DNA of 64,000 nucleotides from Cycas panzhihuaensis (GCA_023213395.1 CM041465.1:64177741-64241740); one strand, 5' to 3'. Shown: positions 1 through 12,189, counted from the first letter of the stretch. The notes: generated by a model not told the origin, from the letters alone. Made by a program: numbers and translations.

Positions 1-1140
1 GCTCCCCCTCTCCTCCTCTACTCCCATCATCTCCTCTCCTTTATCCATCTGTTAAATCCAACTCCATGCTTTGTATGGAGTCTTCTCTATCTCCACCTTG
101 TACTCTACCTATTACCTGAAGCACATCCCTATCTCCTCTCCCACCTCTGTTGGTTGATGGCTTGTCTCTCTCTCCTATTCTATCTCGACCAACTTGATTT
201 TATCCTATATCTCCTTCTCCTCTAACCCCTCTCCCTCTCCCTCCACCAGTAATAAAAGCCTATCCTACTTCTACCCTCTTAACTGCATCAATCTCATCAT
301 TGCTCCATGTTAATATCCTCTCATATGGATCCTCTACTAGTTGTCCCCTAGTCATATAGCTTAATAGAGGATTATATGTGCTCCCTAATATTATAGTTAT
401 CATATTATAAATGTGGGCTCTCATATGCCACCTGTTCATTCCTAAATCCATGATAGTAAGCCCTCCTAGTGCTCCACCTAGCCTCATTAATGGGATGCGG
501 TCATACAATGAACACATCAAAACTAAACTATAGGAAAAACCTCTTCTATCCTACTTCTTAATCCTATATAACTGAATTCACATACTATCCGCTATGTATT
601 GCCCCTAGTTCATATAATACCCTACCCACATATGCTAATCACTCTCACTCATTATGTTGGGACCCTTATAAAGTTCTCGGTCCTAACAATCCTAAAAATA
701 ATGATGAGGGCAATGATCTTTTATATAATGAGAATCCCCTTTATCATTCCTATCACCTTGATGGATATCCCATGAGGACCAAATTGATCACCAAAGCTAG
801 TCAAATACTAGATATAGGCCTCCTGTGACTTATCATCAATTACTCTATTTAGTATGATCCTCTCCCCATGCCAGTTAACCTCTAAGATCCTCCCAATATC
901 CCTAGGAGTAATTTGGATGTCTCCTATAGCTGTACTCTAAATATATTTCTCCTTGGGATCCAATAACTAATGAAATTATGAAGGATCTCATACTCCATCA
1001 CTAACTGGGTCAATCCACTCACCTAGGATACCCTACATACCCTTAGTTGGGCATAATATTCCTTGATTAGTTGACTAATCAACTTCTTGATTGCTAATCC
1101 TTCATTTTACCTCATATATACCCTATCCAAAGGTTGCATC
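1..1140 (-). pseudogene. PMD-like antisense ORF of Tat-like element C (decayed)
   Basis: Read right to left on the minus strand. A segment near 860-930 gives a GDIQITPRDIGRIL-like motif, matching the GDVMVTPGDIWWIL motif of the PMD-like ORF in element A. The longest open stretch (520 to 260) contains LMCSLYDRIPL and EDPYERILTWSNDE, which align with the CQFFDHF and HPYRTVRWDSDDE segments of the A ORF. PMD (aminotransferase-like plant mobile domain) proteins occur both as plant genes and inside transposable elements. The ORF is broken by stops and the window starts inside it. The function is unknown; homology to the A ORF is the firmest statement. Confidence 0.55.
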
Positions 1141-2451
1141 ATAGGAAAATAATCATGTCATTCTCTAATTTTAACTTTCTAAAGAACTTTTATTTTTTAA
1201 TTTTTTCTTTCAAAGTCTAAAATATGATAATACAGTGAAAAACATGATGACATAGTCAAAAAAATGATTTATTTATCACAAATGTGATCTTCAAATTTTT
1301 GTGTTAAACTATAAAGTCATATTTTTAACAATTTTATCATAATTTAAACCCTACTACTACGTTTTTAACTCTATATTATCATGTTTTTATTAAAAAAAAA
1401 CTCAATTTAAAAAAATTTACAAAAGAGACTTATTAGATATCTAGCTCCACACCACATCATCTATATTCTCACCTCCTAAAGCTAGTCTCTTATCAAATTC
1501 ACTCTAAATCCTCTCCAAAATCAAATAATAAGGGCCCTCTGGATCATCTTTTATCAAACTCCCTTACATAAAAATTAAATGAAATATATCAATTTTTTCT
1601 ATAAAAAGGGAGAGACTCTTTCCTTATTTTTTTGGATCGAATTTTTTCTTTCATTCATTTTATTTATCCAAGTTAATAATATCCTCTCTTAACAATTTTT
1701 CTTGGATAAATTCTCTTAGAAATGAGGAAATAATATATTCTCCATTGATTAGGATTATTATTGACCTTAATTCATACACCTTTCAATGAGAAATTTGAAG
1801 GCCTAAATATGAAATTTCTTACTTATTTTTATTCTTATTTTAAACCTTATTTTGGCTTTCAAAATGCTATAAACTCTCTTACCTGTTAAAGAGCATAAAC
1901 TATGACAATGTAAAGCTCTAAATCCCATTTACCTATTAATGAACTTAAACTATGATGGAAGGCTCTGAAAATTCAACCCGTTATAAGCTTAAACTATAAT
2001 AAAAGGCTTTGAAAAGTTACCTACTAATGAGCTGAAACTATCATAGTCTAAGGCTCTAAAATGTCACCTATTAATGAGCCCAAAAATAATGACAATCTAT
2101 CCTTTATGCTCTAACAAAAGGATATTTTCTCTTCAAAATGTGGTTAACAAGAGATAAACTATGACCATCTAGGTTTTTTAAGCCCCATGAAGTTTATGGG
2201 CATCTGATGTTGCTTTCAATTGACTAAGTGCAAGCCCTATCTATTTGGTAGAAATTTTAATAGTATCTTTAGCTTACGAATTTAGTGACATCAAGGTATA
2301 TTTAATTTGATTCTAGTACCTTTTGTGGAATAGTTTTCTATTATTCATATACTTCATCCAAATCTATTACCTTTTGAGAAAAAACCTTCACTATGATCAT
2401 TGTCACCTTTCATTGTCCTACTTCTCTTTTGAAGTAGGAGCTTCAGGTGCC
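1141..2451 (+). other. 3' internal region of element C, AT-rich, no intact gene
   Basis: This AT-rich stretch lies between the antisense ORF and the polypurine tract of element C. In element A the equivalent place holds a second RNase H fragment. Here I see only a faint candidate around 2200-2330 that I cannot confirm. It includes the short tandem array at 1881-2112. No open frame of useful length is present. Confidence 0.4.
1881..2112. repeat. Degenerate tandem repeat, five units of about 46 bp
   Basis: Units start near 1881, 1931, 1976, 2019 and 2066. Each follows the pattern ACCTATTAATGAGC, then TTAAACTATGA, then AAGGCTCTGAAA. Spacing varies from 43 to 50 bp and copies differ by substitutions and small indels, so the array is old. 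It lies in the 3' internal region of element C. Confidence 0.65.
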
Positions 2452-2462
2452 AAGGGGGTAAA
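2452..2462 (+). other. Polypurine tract of element C
   Basis: AAGGGGGTAA directly precedes a TGTTTC LTR start. It sits in the context GGTGCCAAGGGGG, nearly the same as the minus-strand GCCAAGGGGG tract next to the LTR of element A. This sets the plus orientation of element C. Confidence 0.6.
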
Positions 2463-3506
2463 TGTTTCACCAAAACTTGGCCCTTAATTAATCTTTATAT
2501 TCATTAAAAAATTTCTTACTTTAATTATATTTTGATGTGATTATCTTAGGCTTCTTCTATGTTGTTTAGGTCATGTTTTGGTGAAATAGGATATTAATTT
2601 TATAGATGATTTATGTTAGATGATGATGATTGTATTATTATGTTTTTACTTGCAATAAAATCTCACCTTTATGATCATTTTTTACTTGCCTTTTTCTTTG
2701 AAACATCCCTTTGTTTCACTCTTTTCTCTTGATTTTATCTTCAAACCATCTCTTTTTCATGATTTTCCAATTTATGCTTAAGTTTTCATCCCTTCTATGC
2801 TGCTCCTTCATATTGATTAAGTCATTTATACTTAAGTTTTTTAATTAAATTTTATTTTTAACTTTTTTAATAATCAATTTCATCTCCAAATTTATCATGT
2901 TTTTAGTTCTACCAAAAATGTGATCCATCATATTTTATTAATAAAGTTGTATTTTTCATTGTTAATAAAATACGACTAATCATATTTTTAACTATCATAC
3001 ATGTAAACTTTTTAAATAGCATGCTAGCTTTGCATGCTTCCACCTAGATTTGGTGTAAACCTACTTCATTTATGCCTAAAACCACCTGAGAAACTCTAGA
3101 AAGCACTATCATTTTAATGTTGTGAGATTGATGATAGGATTTTGAGAGTGAATTCTATAGAAATTGAGAGATTTCTTTGTGATTTTGAGACTTATCTTTG
3201 AGAAATAAAAAGAGAACTTAAGAGAAAGGATCTAGAGCTCTGATTGTTACTTATGTTCTCCTCAAATCCATCTTGTTCCTATATTTTGAGGTACTTAGTT
3301 TACTCCAACTCTTTGCTTCATACTTCATATCTTTGGTAAGGTCTTTTCTACTATTGTTTCTCTTTGATTTAGTACTTCTTTGATGATTTCTTGTGACCAG
3401 ATATGCCTCTCTCTTTCTTTTGATTCATATAACTTCTTCATCTTCATTTTTTATTAGGAAATCTTGGCCGAAAGATGATCCCTTTGTGGGAAACTAAGGG
3501 AGTTAC
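2463..3506 (+). mobile_element. 3' LTR of element C, left part, split by the chromovirus
   Basis: The LTR starts with TGTTTC right after the polypurine tract, as do the A LTRs in their sense orientation. It is interrupted at 3506 by the chromovirus and resumes at 10099. The right end was not found. The sequence is AT-rich with no coding signal and is not recognisably similar to the A LTR, as expected for distant Tat families whose LTRs diverge fast. Confidence 0.5.
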
Positions 3507-3877
3507 TCAGACATTTCTTCTCACCAACACTCTTGAGAGACTAGAGAATTGATAATTGCAATAGCATCTTATTATCCAATAGAGTAAGCAAATTAACCAA
3601 GAGTTTCACAGGAACACCAGAGCACTAAATAATCACCAAAGATAGAAAGTACTATAGCACAATCTTTATAAAATGTTCTATTAAGATAACCATCATTTAC
3701 AATTTATGACTATTATATAGATAAAAGAGGGTCTTATACATGTAATCCTATTGGTGGCCTAAACAGCCTTATATTCTATTAGACAGTAATGACCATGCAT
3801 ACTATTAGCCCGTTAGATGGTACATGCATAAAGTTCCATAGTGGTTTACATAGCTTAGCTGGATAAGTTATGTAACA
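3507..3877 (-). repeat. Chromovirus 3' LTR
   Basis: Aligns over its full length with 9723-10093. Its inner end reads TGTTAC on the minus strand. At the outer end the expected TG on the plus strand has become TC. Differences from the other LTR are mostly transitions. Confidence 0.88.
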
Positions 3878-3890
3878 AGTACCCTCCCCT
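3878..3890 (-). other. Chromovirus polypurine tract
   Basis: On the minus strand AGGGGAGGGTACT directly precedes the TGTTAC start of the 3' LTR. This is the purine-rich primer for plus-strand DNA synthesis. Confidence 0.75.
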
Positions 3891-5300
3891 AAGATGTTGA
3901 GTCATCAAGGCATGTGAGATGCAGGTGCTCTTTGACAAACTCATCAGACTCTCAAGTTGCTTCATCATAGTTGCAACATGTCCACTCTATCAAATATTTT
4001 CAAATGGACTAATTCTAGAGATGGTGTTGTCTAGTAGCCAATATATGTTCTAGAGGTATGGACAAGGTTTTCTCTTCATCCAAAATTGGAAAGGTTGTCT
4101 AGGGAATATAGGTTTTTCTTAGACACTTCCAAAGATAGGAGATATAAAAAACATTATGGATGTTCATGGTGGGGGGAAGGTCAAGAGCATATACAACTTC
4201 ACCAATACATTTAAGGACTTTATAAGGGCTATAATATCGAGGGCTAAGTTTGTGATTCTTATGATGGCAAAGGGATTATTGCTTATAAAGTTGGAGATGA
4301 AAGAATACAAGATCCTCAATATCGAGGGAGCGATTAGAGTGGTGGCAGTTTGCTAATTGTTTTATTCAATTTTGGGCCATGGATAGGTTTTGTTTAAGGG
4401 TGCAGAGAATTCGATCCATATGCTACAATTTTTATTATACTATTGACATATAGAGGTTGGTAGCCAAGGTGTGGTGGGACAATAAGGGATACCCATAGAA
4501 GGCCAAAAATGGGGACATTCCAATGGCTAAATGGTATGAGGAGTTGTACCAATACTTTGCTAGGGCTAGCCATGATGTCCATTTAGACTAGTGGTCAGAT
4601 GTAAAGTAATATAAGTAGGTCTCCAGAGTTTTGTTAAGGACCTCAGACTAGCCATCGATCTGTGGATGGTATGAAGAACTCATGTTGAATGATATTCCTA
4701 ATGTGCGGAATAACTCCTGCTAGAAGGAGCTAGTGAATTTAGGGTCATGATCATATACAATGGTGGATGGAAAACTGTGTAAATGAAATATTGTCTGGAT
4801 GTAGATGTCATTGATACATGGAGATTTATAGGTTGTATGGACAGGCAAGAAGTGGACGTATTTTATCAACTGATCTATGACTACTAAAATGGAGTTAGAT
4901 CTAGCAGAAAATGGTAGGCCTATTATAAAGTCCATGGTAATATCTTACCATTCACCTTGTGGGATGTGCAACGGTTGAAGGAGGCTTGGTTGGAGTTTTA
5001 TATCAACTTTGTTACGTTGGCATGTATCGCATTCCAAGACAAAGGTAAAGATGGTAGATTTCATTTCTAGCCAAAAGAAATTAGAATGAATCCTACAGTT
5101 TATCAAAACTAGAATGATTTCCAAGAGGGGAAGAATGATATTCTAATAAAATCAGCAAGATAAAAGCTGAGTGGGGATGTATGAATATGCGATTTTGGTA
5201 TAGGAGAATATTATTATTGATGGACCAATCCTTATGAGTGTGGACCTTATTATCCCAATGCAAAAAATCAAGTTGGTTTTGGTTAGCCATGGCTAAATCC
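3891..5300 (-). pseudogene. Chromovirus integrase with C-terminal chromodomain remnant
   Basis: The minus strand encodes the integrase catalytic core: MDFIIGLPFS (first Asp), VVIDQLIKYVHFLP, then IVYDHDPKFTSSF (second Asp) near 4725. Further on come an AKYWYNSSYHLAIGMSPF segment near 4510-4570 and a DLPP-type segment. Near the C-terminus a WTCCNYDEAT-stop-ESDEF segment (about 3930-3990) matches the WxG...EATWE end of an integrase chromodomain, with the Trp codon turned into a stop. Integrase inserts the cDNA; the chromodomain steers it to marked chromatin. Several stops and frameshifts are present. Confidence 0.85.
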
Positions 5301-5469
5301 TATACCCATGTCAGTTGTGGGGAAGAAATGGCATAAATAGTGGGGTCCTCAATGTGACCGGTGTTATCACCAAGTGTAGGTAAAGGTAGCCTCAAGAGAG
5401 TATATTCCACAATGTTATCTTCCTTTTTTTATATGTGATTATAAAATTAAAAACTTAGAGGCAGTCAAC

Positions 5470-6570
5470 CCATTTAGCCTACTCTTTTGAGAGGACTGGT
5501 TGATCTAGTAAGTAGTAAAGGCTATGATGATCAGTAAGGATACTAAATTTAGAACCAAGTAGATACTCTCGCCACTTATCAATAGCATGGAGGATGGCCC
5601 ACATTTCTTTTTGATAGGTAGAAAGTCTACACTTATGATCTTTGAGTTTTTGACTTTCGAAGGTAATGGGGTGGAAGTCCTGTATTAAGACTACACCTAA
5701 TCCAAACTAGAGGGCATCACATTCTAATTGGAAAGCCTGAGAAAACTTAGAAGAGGCCAAGACTAGGGTGGTTATCATGACCTCCTTTAAATGGAGGAAG
5801 GCCTCATTAGCTGAGGGGGACCATTGGAAAGAATCCTTCTGAAGTAAGTGGGTTAAAGGGGTGGTTAGTGTGGCATAATTTTGAACAAACTGATGATAGA
5901 ATCTGGTAAGTCCTAGGAAAGCCTACAATTGGGTCAGGGTTTTTGGGGTTGGCTAATTAGTGATGATAGAGATTTTATTAGGATCCACCTGAAACCCTGC
6001 AAAGGATATAATATGGCCAAGGTATTATAGTTTAAATTTCCCAAACTAATATTTGGAGAGTTTAGTATATAGTTTATTCTCAGCTAGGATTTGAAGGACT
6101 GTTTCCAGATGTAGGATATGGGTAGGCATGTTTGAGCTATATATAAGAATATCATTGAAGAAGATGATGATAAATTTTCATAGGTATGGGGAAAAGATCT
6201 TATTTATGAGGGCATGAAAGGTGGTCAAAGCATTACATAGGCCAAAGGGCATGACTTGGAACTCAAAGTGGCCATGGTAGGTTCAGAAAGTTATTTTATA
6301 TTGATCCTTTAGAAAGACAGGGATTTGGTAATATCCTGACTATAAATCAAGTTTGGTGAAAATTGTAGCACCATGGATTTCATCTAATATATCATCAATT
6401 TGTGGCATGGGAAACTTATTTTTTATGATAATTTTATTGAGCGCATGATAGTCAACACAAAGTCAGAAAAAGCCATTCTTTTTATGAACTAAAATGATGG
6501 GTGCCACGTACAGGCTTTTACTAGGTTGGATGATACCCATGCCCAACAATTCCCACATGACTTTTTCTAT
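5470..6570 (-). pseudogene. Chromovirus reverse transcriptase and RNase H
   Basis: Minus-strand translation gives [23 protein letters not shown]-stop-SGYYQI, [12 protein letters not shown] and FFNDILIYS, the usual order of RT blocks. The YxDD-type catalytic site is changed (FFND instead of FFDD). RNase H follows with FQLECDAL near 5710 and LTDHHSLYYLL near 5500. RT and RNase H copy the RNA and remove the template. The frame is broken by scattered TAG and TGA codons, so the copy is inactive. Confidence 0.85.
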
Positions 6571-6807
6571 TTTATTTTTTTGGAAATAGGAGTTCCTATA
6601 TGGTTGAAGGCTAATCGGGTTGTGCAAACTTTGTAACATAATAGTATAGTAAAAACCTCGATCAGGCAGGGGTCTGGAAGGTAACAGAGCAAATACAGAT
6701 TGGTATCGATCTAGTACTTACCAGATATCATGGTGGATACCCAAGGGGGCCTAGATATGGTTAAGATGAATGATCTATCCTATGTTACCATTGAGTTGGC
6801 ATCATAT

Positions 6808-7260
6808 TCAGGTGGGTGAGATTACTTTGTTTGGGAGGGCTTGCATCCCATAAAGTTTATGAGAGAGGCCCATGTGATCTCTGAACATAATGAAGGGGAT
6901 CATGGGTGAGTTATTAGTGCTATAAGTTCCTAGAGTTTGGAGCCATTGTATGCCAAGAATTACATCTGACCCACCTATGTATAGGACATAAAAATCAGAG
7001 ACAAGGGTATATAAGCCAATGTAAACCATGAGGTTTTTTATTATTCTTGCATAATGGAGGGTATGATGACTAGGTAAGGAGTAAGTGAAGCCCATTTTAG
7101 GTTCTATGTAAAGATTCAGTTAACACACAATAGAGATATTAATGAAATTTAGCAATGTATCACCATTGATCAAAATGGTAATTGGGGTTTTCCTAAGTAT
7201 TCCTTTGACTTGAAGTGGTTCAAGATATACAATGGAGGTAATCATTGATAAGGAAACTTT
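6808..7260 (-). pseudogene. Chromovirus aspartic protease
   Basis: The minus strand reads ITILINGDTLLNFI where family members have a VLIDSGSTHNFI-type active site, so the catalytic triad is changed. Downstream, SDFYVLYIGGSDVILGIQWL is the conserved C-terminal part of chromovirus proteases. It normally cleaves the Gag-Pol precursor. It lies between the zinc knuckle of gag and the RT. Confidence 0.78.
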
Positions 7261-7299
7261 AGGCTCAAGGTTTGGGGGCAACTCATCAATAGGGTGGTC

Positions 7300-8423
7300 T
7301 TGGGGTTCATCATTATATTCATGCTTAGTCTCAAGGTCATCATCCAAGGATAAGTCTGGGTCAATTGTGAAGATCATCTTCCTGGATTTGCAGATTCTAT
7401 TATGACCAATGGTCCATTTTTTAGAACATTGCATACATAGACTGGCTTCCTGACGACGTTGTGCCTCTATTGGAATGATGTATATGGACTTCGAAGATGG
7501 TTCCTTAGTGCGTTGCTCAAGAGATATAGCTGGGATGTCCTTTAGTCATGGGTATAATCATTGGTAGTTAGTTGGACGTGGTCTTTGGGACCAGGTCATA
7601 TTAGCTTATCAGGATCGTGAAAGCCAAGTGGAGTCTCATCTAAATGGAGGAGGTCTTTCTATGATAAATTTTGCTTCTACTGCTCTAGCCATATTAATTA
7701 CATCCTTTATAGTAGATAAAGAGACTATCTTTAGGTGCATTTGGATACATTCTTTAAGCCTGGACACATACGTATCTATCTTTATTTGTTTATCAAGTTG
7801 TTGATCAACCTGATTACGTAAAGATTGGAACTCATCAGTGTAAACTTCAATAGAGAATACTTGCTTCAAATGTATTATATGTGTAAAAAAGGATTGGTTC
7901 TAAGTGTCTTCATACTACTCGAAAAAATAAGTAGAGAAGTGTGCCCAAGACTAGTTGGAGGGATACTCTCACCTCTACCATCAGAACCAATGATGTGCCT
8001 TCCCATCTAAGTGGATGGAAGCAAATGTAAGTTGCTCATTTACTGACATTGGGTTGAGTGTAAAGTAGGACTCTAGTTTGCTAATCTGACTTTGTGCACT
8101 ATCCTTATTGAGATCTGGATCAAATGTAGGTATGTTGATCTTATGATAGAATGGTTGTTGTTGACGTGGAGGCGAAGGCATGATTTGTTGTTGTGTGGGG
8201 CTAGCTGGTAGTGGAGGAGAGAAATTGTTCAACCTCTTAATTACATATTGGACATCATCATGGGATGCTACGTTTTGTAATCTTAAGCTAAAATTTACCT
8301 CCATGGTAGCTACTTCATTTTTAACCTCCTCGCATATGTGGCTGAAATTTCTATTTTATCCTGAATACTGGTGACTTGGGTCTCAAGTGCTAAGATGTTT
8401 TCATTGTTACTTTGAGGAGCCAT
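7300..8423 (-). pseudogene. Chromovirus gag
   Basis: The start is an ATG at 8423 reading MAPQSNNENILALE. The capsid region includes YHKINIPTFDPD and LESYFTLNPMSVNEQLTFASIHLDGKAHHWF, the Retrotrans_gag pattern, at 8304-7981. It continues with FSIEVYTDEFQSLRNQ near 7860. The nucleocapsid part has a zinc knuckle CMQCSKKWTIGHNRIC near 7440. Gag forms the particle that houses reverse transcription. Stops and a frameshift interrupt the frame. Confidence 0.82.
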
Positions 8424-9702
8424 GGTGAAAGGGTGTAAAGAGGTAGGAATAAGTGGAAAGAAGGGGAATGAACGAAGTGGGAAAGATCAAGAAAGAATAA
8501 GATGTAAGAAAAAGGGAGTTGTTAAGGGAAAGAGAAGGGGGCGAATAGGGAGGTTGTGGGGTGTCTATAACCTGTTGACCCCAAAGAGAGTTACATAAAC
8601 AAGATATTAGGTTCTCTCAAATAAGTGCAAAAAGCTTGTTCAAATAGGGCATATGTAGTATAGGGGGGGATGGGAGTGGTGGGACCCACCAGTGACTAGG
8701 TACTAAAAACCGTGAAAATTTCTAGTATATACCAACCCAGTGCAAACTGACTAGTATGATGTATTAATCAAAATGAGGTAAATACTTGTATAGGTAAATT
8801 TTCTCACTAAATTAAGTGGATTTTTATTTTTATTTTTTTGCTTTCCTTTCTTTTTTTTTTTTCTTTTTTTTTTCTTTTCTTCCTTTTTTTTTTCCCTCCT
8901 TCCTGTAGTGGGTCTGACTACACTGATAGGTTTTGAGTTCAGGTAGTAGGATGAATCTTTTTTTTTGAAATGTAAGGTGACTTACGGTCTAAATCTGGAA
9001 TATATATACCAAAGTATCCTACCAACCACTAGACAAGATGTGCTTGGTCTTATAGGCCTGCCAATAAACTATAAAAGTTTAGGGCAGATAGCTTTGTGGT
9101 GTTAACTGCTAACCACTATACTACAAGACTTCAGCAGTTAATAGTTGCCTATGCTAGGAAAGGATTAGGACCTGAAGGGGTCCTCCTATATGACTAAAGG
9201 TACATGGAGGCATACTTCTGTAACCAAGTTATGTCTAGGGCTTAGCTTAGGAGTGTTACTCTAATCCTTCACGCAAAGGGTAGGAGGGCCATTATGCGCT
9301 TAGCCAAAATGACAAATCCCTATGATATTTAAAGACCCCTAGTATAGGGTCTCTACCTAACTACTTGGGTAGCCACCCAGTGGTGTTATCTACCAGGGAA
9401 AGGAGGTGGGAGGGAGAAAGGGTAGCTTCCTAACAGTGTTATCTACCCTTTAGATATAATTCAATGCAGAAATTGAAATATAGAAATAAAATTAAAACCA
9501 AATAAAAGACAAAGAATAAAGTACTAGCATTACCTAGGAAAAGAATTTCCTTTTTCTCCCAACTCTTCGATTATCCCAGTACCATTCCAATCTCTATGGA
9601 GAGAGTACTAAGTGAAGGTCTTTCCTCAATCTCTACTAGAAAGAGTACTCAATCTGACAGGGAAAAAAAATTATGATCTTTCAGGTAGCTTTCCATGATC
9701 AC
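8424..9702 (-). other. Chromovirus untranslated leader
   Basis: About 1.3 kb between the primer site and the gag ATG, with no coding signal. It holds a T-rich stretch on the plus strand (about 8822-8900), so the leader RNA would be purine-rich there. Confidence 0.6.
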
Positions 9703-9720
9703 GATGCAACTCTGATACCA
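9703..9720 (-). other. Primer binding site, tRNA-iMet type
   Basis: On the minus strand TGGTATCAGAGTTGCATC lies 2 nt inside the 5' LTR. TGGTATCAGAGC is the usual complement of the initiator tRNA-Met 3' end in plant LTR elements. Confidence 0.85.
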
Positions 9721-9722
9721 CT

Positions 9723-10093
9723 TGAGACATTTCTTCTCACCAAGACTCTTGAGATAGCAAAGAATTGATAATCGTAGCAACGTCTTCTTATCTAATAGAG
9801 CAAACAAATTAACCAATATTTTCACAAGAACATTAGTGCACTAAATTATCATCAAAGATAGAAAGTATTGCAACATAATCTTTATAAAATGTTCTATTAA
9901 GATAACCATCATTTATAATTTATGACCCTTATATAGATAAAAGAAGGTCTTATACATGTAATCTTATTGGTAGCCTAAGCGGCCTTACATTCTATTAGAT
10001 GGAAATGACCATACATACCATTAGCCTGCTAGACGGCACATGCACAAAGTTCTATAGTTGTTTACATAACTTAGATGGATAAGTTATGTAATA
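9723..10093 (-). repeat. Chromovirus 5' LTR
   Basis: Pairs with 3507-3877 over 371 bp. The plus-strand left edge is TGAGACATTTC and the right edge is GTAATA, where the expected CA has become TA. GTTAC follows directly. Confidence 0.88.
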
Positions 10094-10098
10094 GTTAC

Positions 10099-12180
10099 CC
10101 ATTGTGAAGAGATATCTACCTCTTCACCATAAAATATAGCTATTCTCTCTCATTCTCTTCAGTTGTCTAAGTTTCCTAAGAGATCTTAGTCTCACTTTTC
10201 CTCTTTTCTTGACTATTTTTGACCTTGTTCTTCTCTTCCTCCTCTTTTCTACTTATTTTAAAGAAAACATTAAGAAAGATTGATCATAATAAAGGGAGAT
10301 AGCTATTCTAAGGTAAGAAATAATCATTAAAAAGAATTTTTAAATTTTTAGGTGTTGTATTCCTTGACTTTGTATTTTCATTTTCATATATATAGATGAT
10401 AAAACTTTATAGCAAATGAACTTTATATGAGATTCAAGGATCCCATGGTGCCTATAAACTCCATGAGTGATAGAATCTCTTTATGATAGTATCAATAAAT
10501 TACTAGTTGCATGTGAGTTTTATGGGTTACAAGCTGTCTTTAGTAACTAAAATTATATTTAAAATCTCTCATTTCCATTAAAATCATTCTTAAAGTTTAA
10601 AATAACATGTTCATGAGATGAAGTGTTTTGCATAAATATAACATGTTATTTTAGCTCTTATCAAGTTGCATATCTTAGTATTTGTAACTCATGCTAGTTG
10701 CTTTTGTTTTTCTTAAAAAGAAGTGTATTTTGCATCTTTAAGAGATAATATCTCTTTCATTTTTGTGTTTTTTGCTCTTAAAAAAAAAAAAGGAAATGAA
10801 ATGATATGCATGTTTTATTTTTCTTATATTAGTTTGAAAAATTAGTTAGATCTTGTTATTTCATTGTTATTTCTTTTATATTCTTAAAAAAAAAACATCA
10901 AATCTCCTATTACTTTATCCTTTTCTTTATTATATAAACCCAAAATGTTAAAATAATATAAGAAAAGGAGTCCCTAGGAAGGATATATAAAATATTATTA
11001 GCATAATTCCAGGCTTAAAACTCCTCTACTTGTTCATATAGGCTAGTGGATTCTAGCACATTATTTTACATTATAGCCTTTCATTGTCACATACATATTT
11101 AAACCAAACAACACTAATAGGTAGAGACTCCTTATTAAGAGTTGGTAAAGGTGGCCATTAGGATTTTATAGGCTTCTTTATCTCTTGATCTAAACCTGAA
11201 ATAGAAGAAACATAATGTCATTAAGATATATTTAGTCTATGCCCAACCAAAGCAAGCTAATATCTCCTTCAAGGGTCTCTAATTAGTAACTTAGTATGAT
11301 GTCTTCAAGACTATAATGGAAAGCTAGTAATAGAGGCAAGGTTACCAAAATGTTAAAATAATTTTAGTAGTATAATAATTAGGTTACAATATCTCTCAGT
11401 CTTCTCCCTTTCCAATAGAAAAAAGAGGGGATTAAGTAGATGAGGCTAAGGTGTGGGGTGGGTGGTTTCTTGCCCATAATGTAGGGGAAATCACCAAGAT
11501 AAAACCATGAGTTTAGTTAGGGTTTGATATAAATTTACCTAGGAAAAAAGAGATTTGGGTAGGAATTTGGCCTCTTAGATAACCCAAATCTAATAAGGGT
11601 CGAGCTTAGGCTAGCACAATTTGTCCAAGTTTGATAAATCAACATTAATAAGTTGATTATCACTGAGAAACTTAAATGTGGATAGGTAACAGTCATACCA
11701 TAAATATATTCATAGTACTGTAAATATATTTATAGTGCCACAAAGTATTATGTAGTACTATTACAATAATTGAAAATGGTATTGATTTGGAAATATATTT
11801 ATTTATTTAGCAAAAACACTATGTAAGTTTGCCAAAAATTCATTAATGAAGGACCTTAGGTATAAATGTAGTTAACAACAAGTAGAAAAGGGTGAAAAAA
11901 GGGACTTAATAGGTTAAAAAAAGGTGAAGCAATGTTGTAAAGTGGGAAAATACAGCATTTTCTAGCCTAGAGAGCCTAATGAATGGATTAATGGCCATGG
12001 AACAAAGTCATACTCTCATTAGCTATGGAGACATGAGAAGATCAAATAGACTAGTAAATAAAATATGTTCTACTATATAGAAATATGATCTATAAAGTCA
12101 ATGAAATACAAAGTACTAAAATATATAGGTACTTACCTATTCATCACTACATCCATATCATTCCTGAGAGCTATGAAATA
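10099..12180. mobile_element. LTR remnants: rest of C 3' LTR, then 3' LTR of element B
   Basis: AT-rich with no gene. The left part continues the C LTR interrupted at 3506. The right part ends at 12180 as the left-hand LTR of element B (minus strand): CTTACCTATTCATCACTAC...CCATATCATTCCT before GAAATA corresponds to CTTACCTGAGTCACTAACTCC...GAAACA at the A LTR ends. The boundary between the two LTRs was not found. An 8-bp inverted repeat (GTGAAGAG/CTCTTCAC, 10104-10127) lies beside the chromovirus. Confidence 0.45.
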
Positions 12181-12182
12181 CT

Positions 12183-12189
12183 ACCCCCT
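12183..12189 (-). other. Polypurine tract of element B
   Basis: CCCCCTT on the plus strand, AAGGGGG on the minus strand, at the same distance from the LTR end as in element A (33966-33972 and 48794-48800). It shows that B is oriented on the minus strand. Confidence 0.6.

Larger units (their letters stand above)
3502..10098 (-). mobile_element. Complete chromovirus (Ty3/gypsy, Reina-like) with target duplication
   Basis: The element is bounded by 371-bp LTRs (3507-3877 and 9723-10093) and flanked by GTTAC at 3502-3506 and again at 10094-10098. It reads on the minus strand: tRNA-iMet primer site, gag with zinc knuckle, protease, RT, RNase H, integrase, chromodomain remnant and polypurine tract. 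Short LTRs plus a C-terminal chromodomain suggest the Reina branch of chromoviruses, but this was not tested by phylogeny. Many stops mark it as dead. It inserted into the 3' LTR of element C. Confidence 0.9.

Noticed and set aside
1881-2112. CRISPR-like array
   Set aside because: Units are contiguous and diverged with no unique spacers, in plant DNA; an ordinary tandem repeat.
8822-8900. Poly-T tract as a processed-gene poly(A) tail on the minus strand
   Set aside because: It lies in the chromovirus leader between primer site and gag, is interrupted by C and G, and has no adjacent gene copy.
10104-10127. Inverted repeat GTGAAGAG...CTCTTCAC as a small DNA transposon end or terminator
   Set aside because: Arms of 8 bp with an 8-bp loop are expected by chance in a window this long; no target duplication around it.
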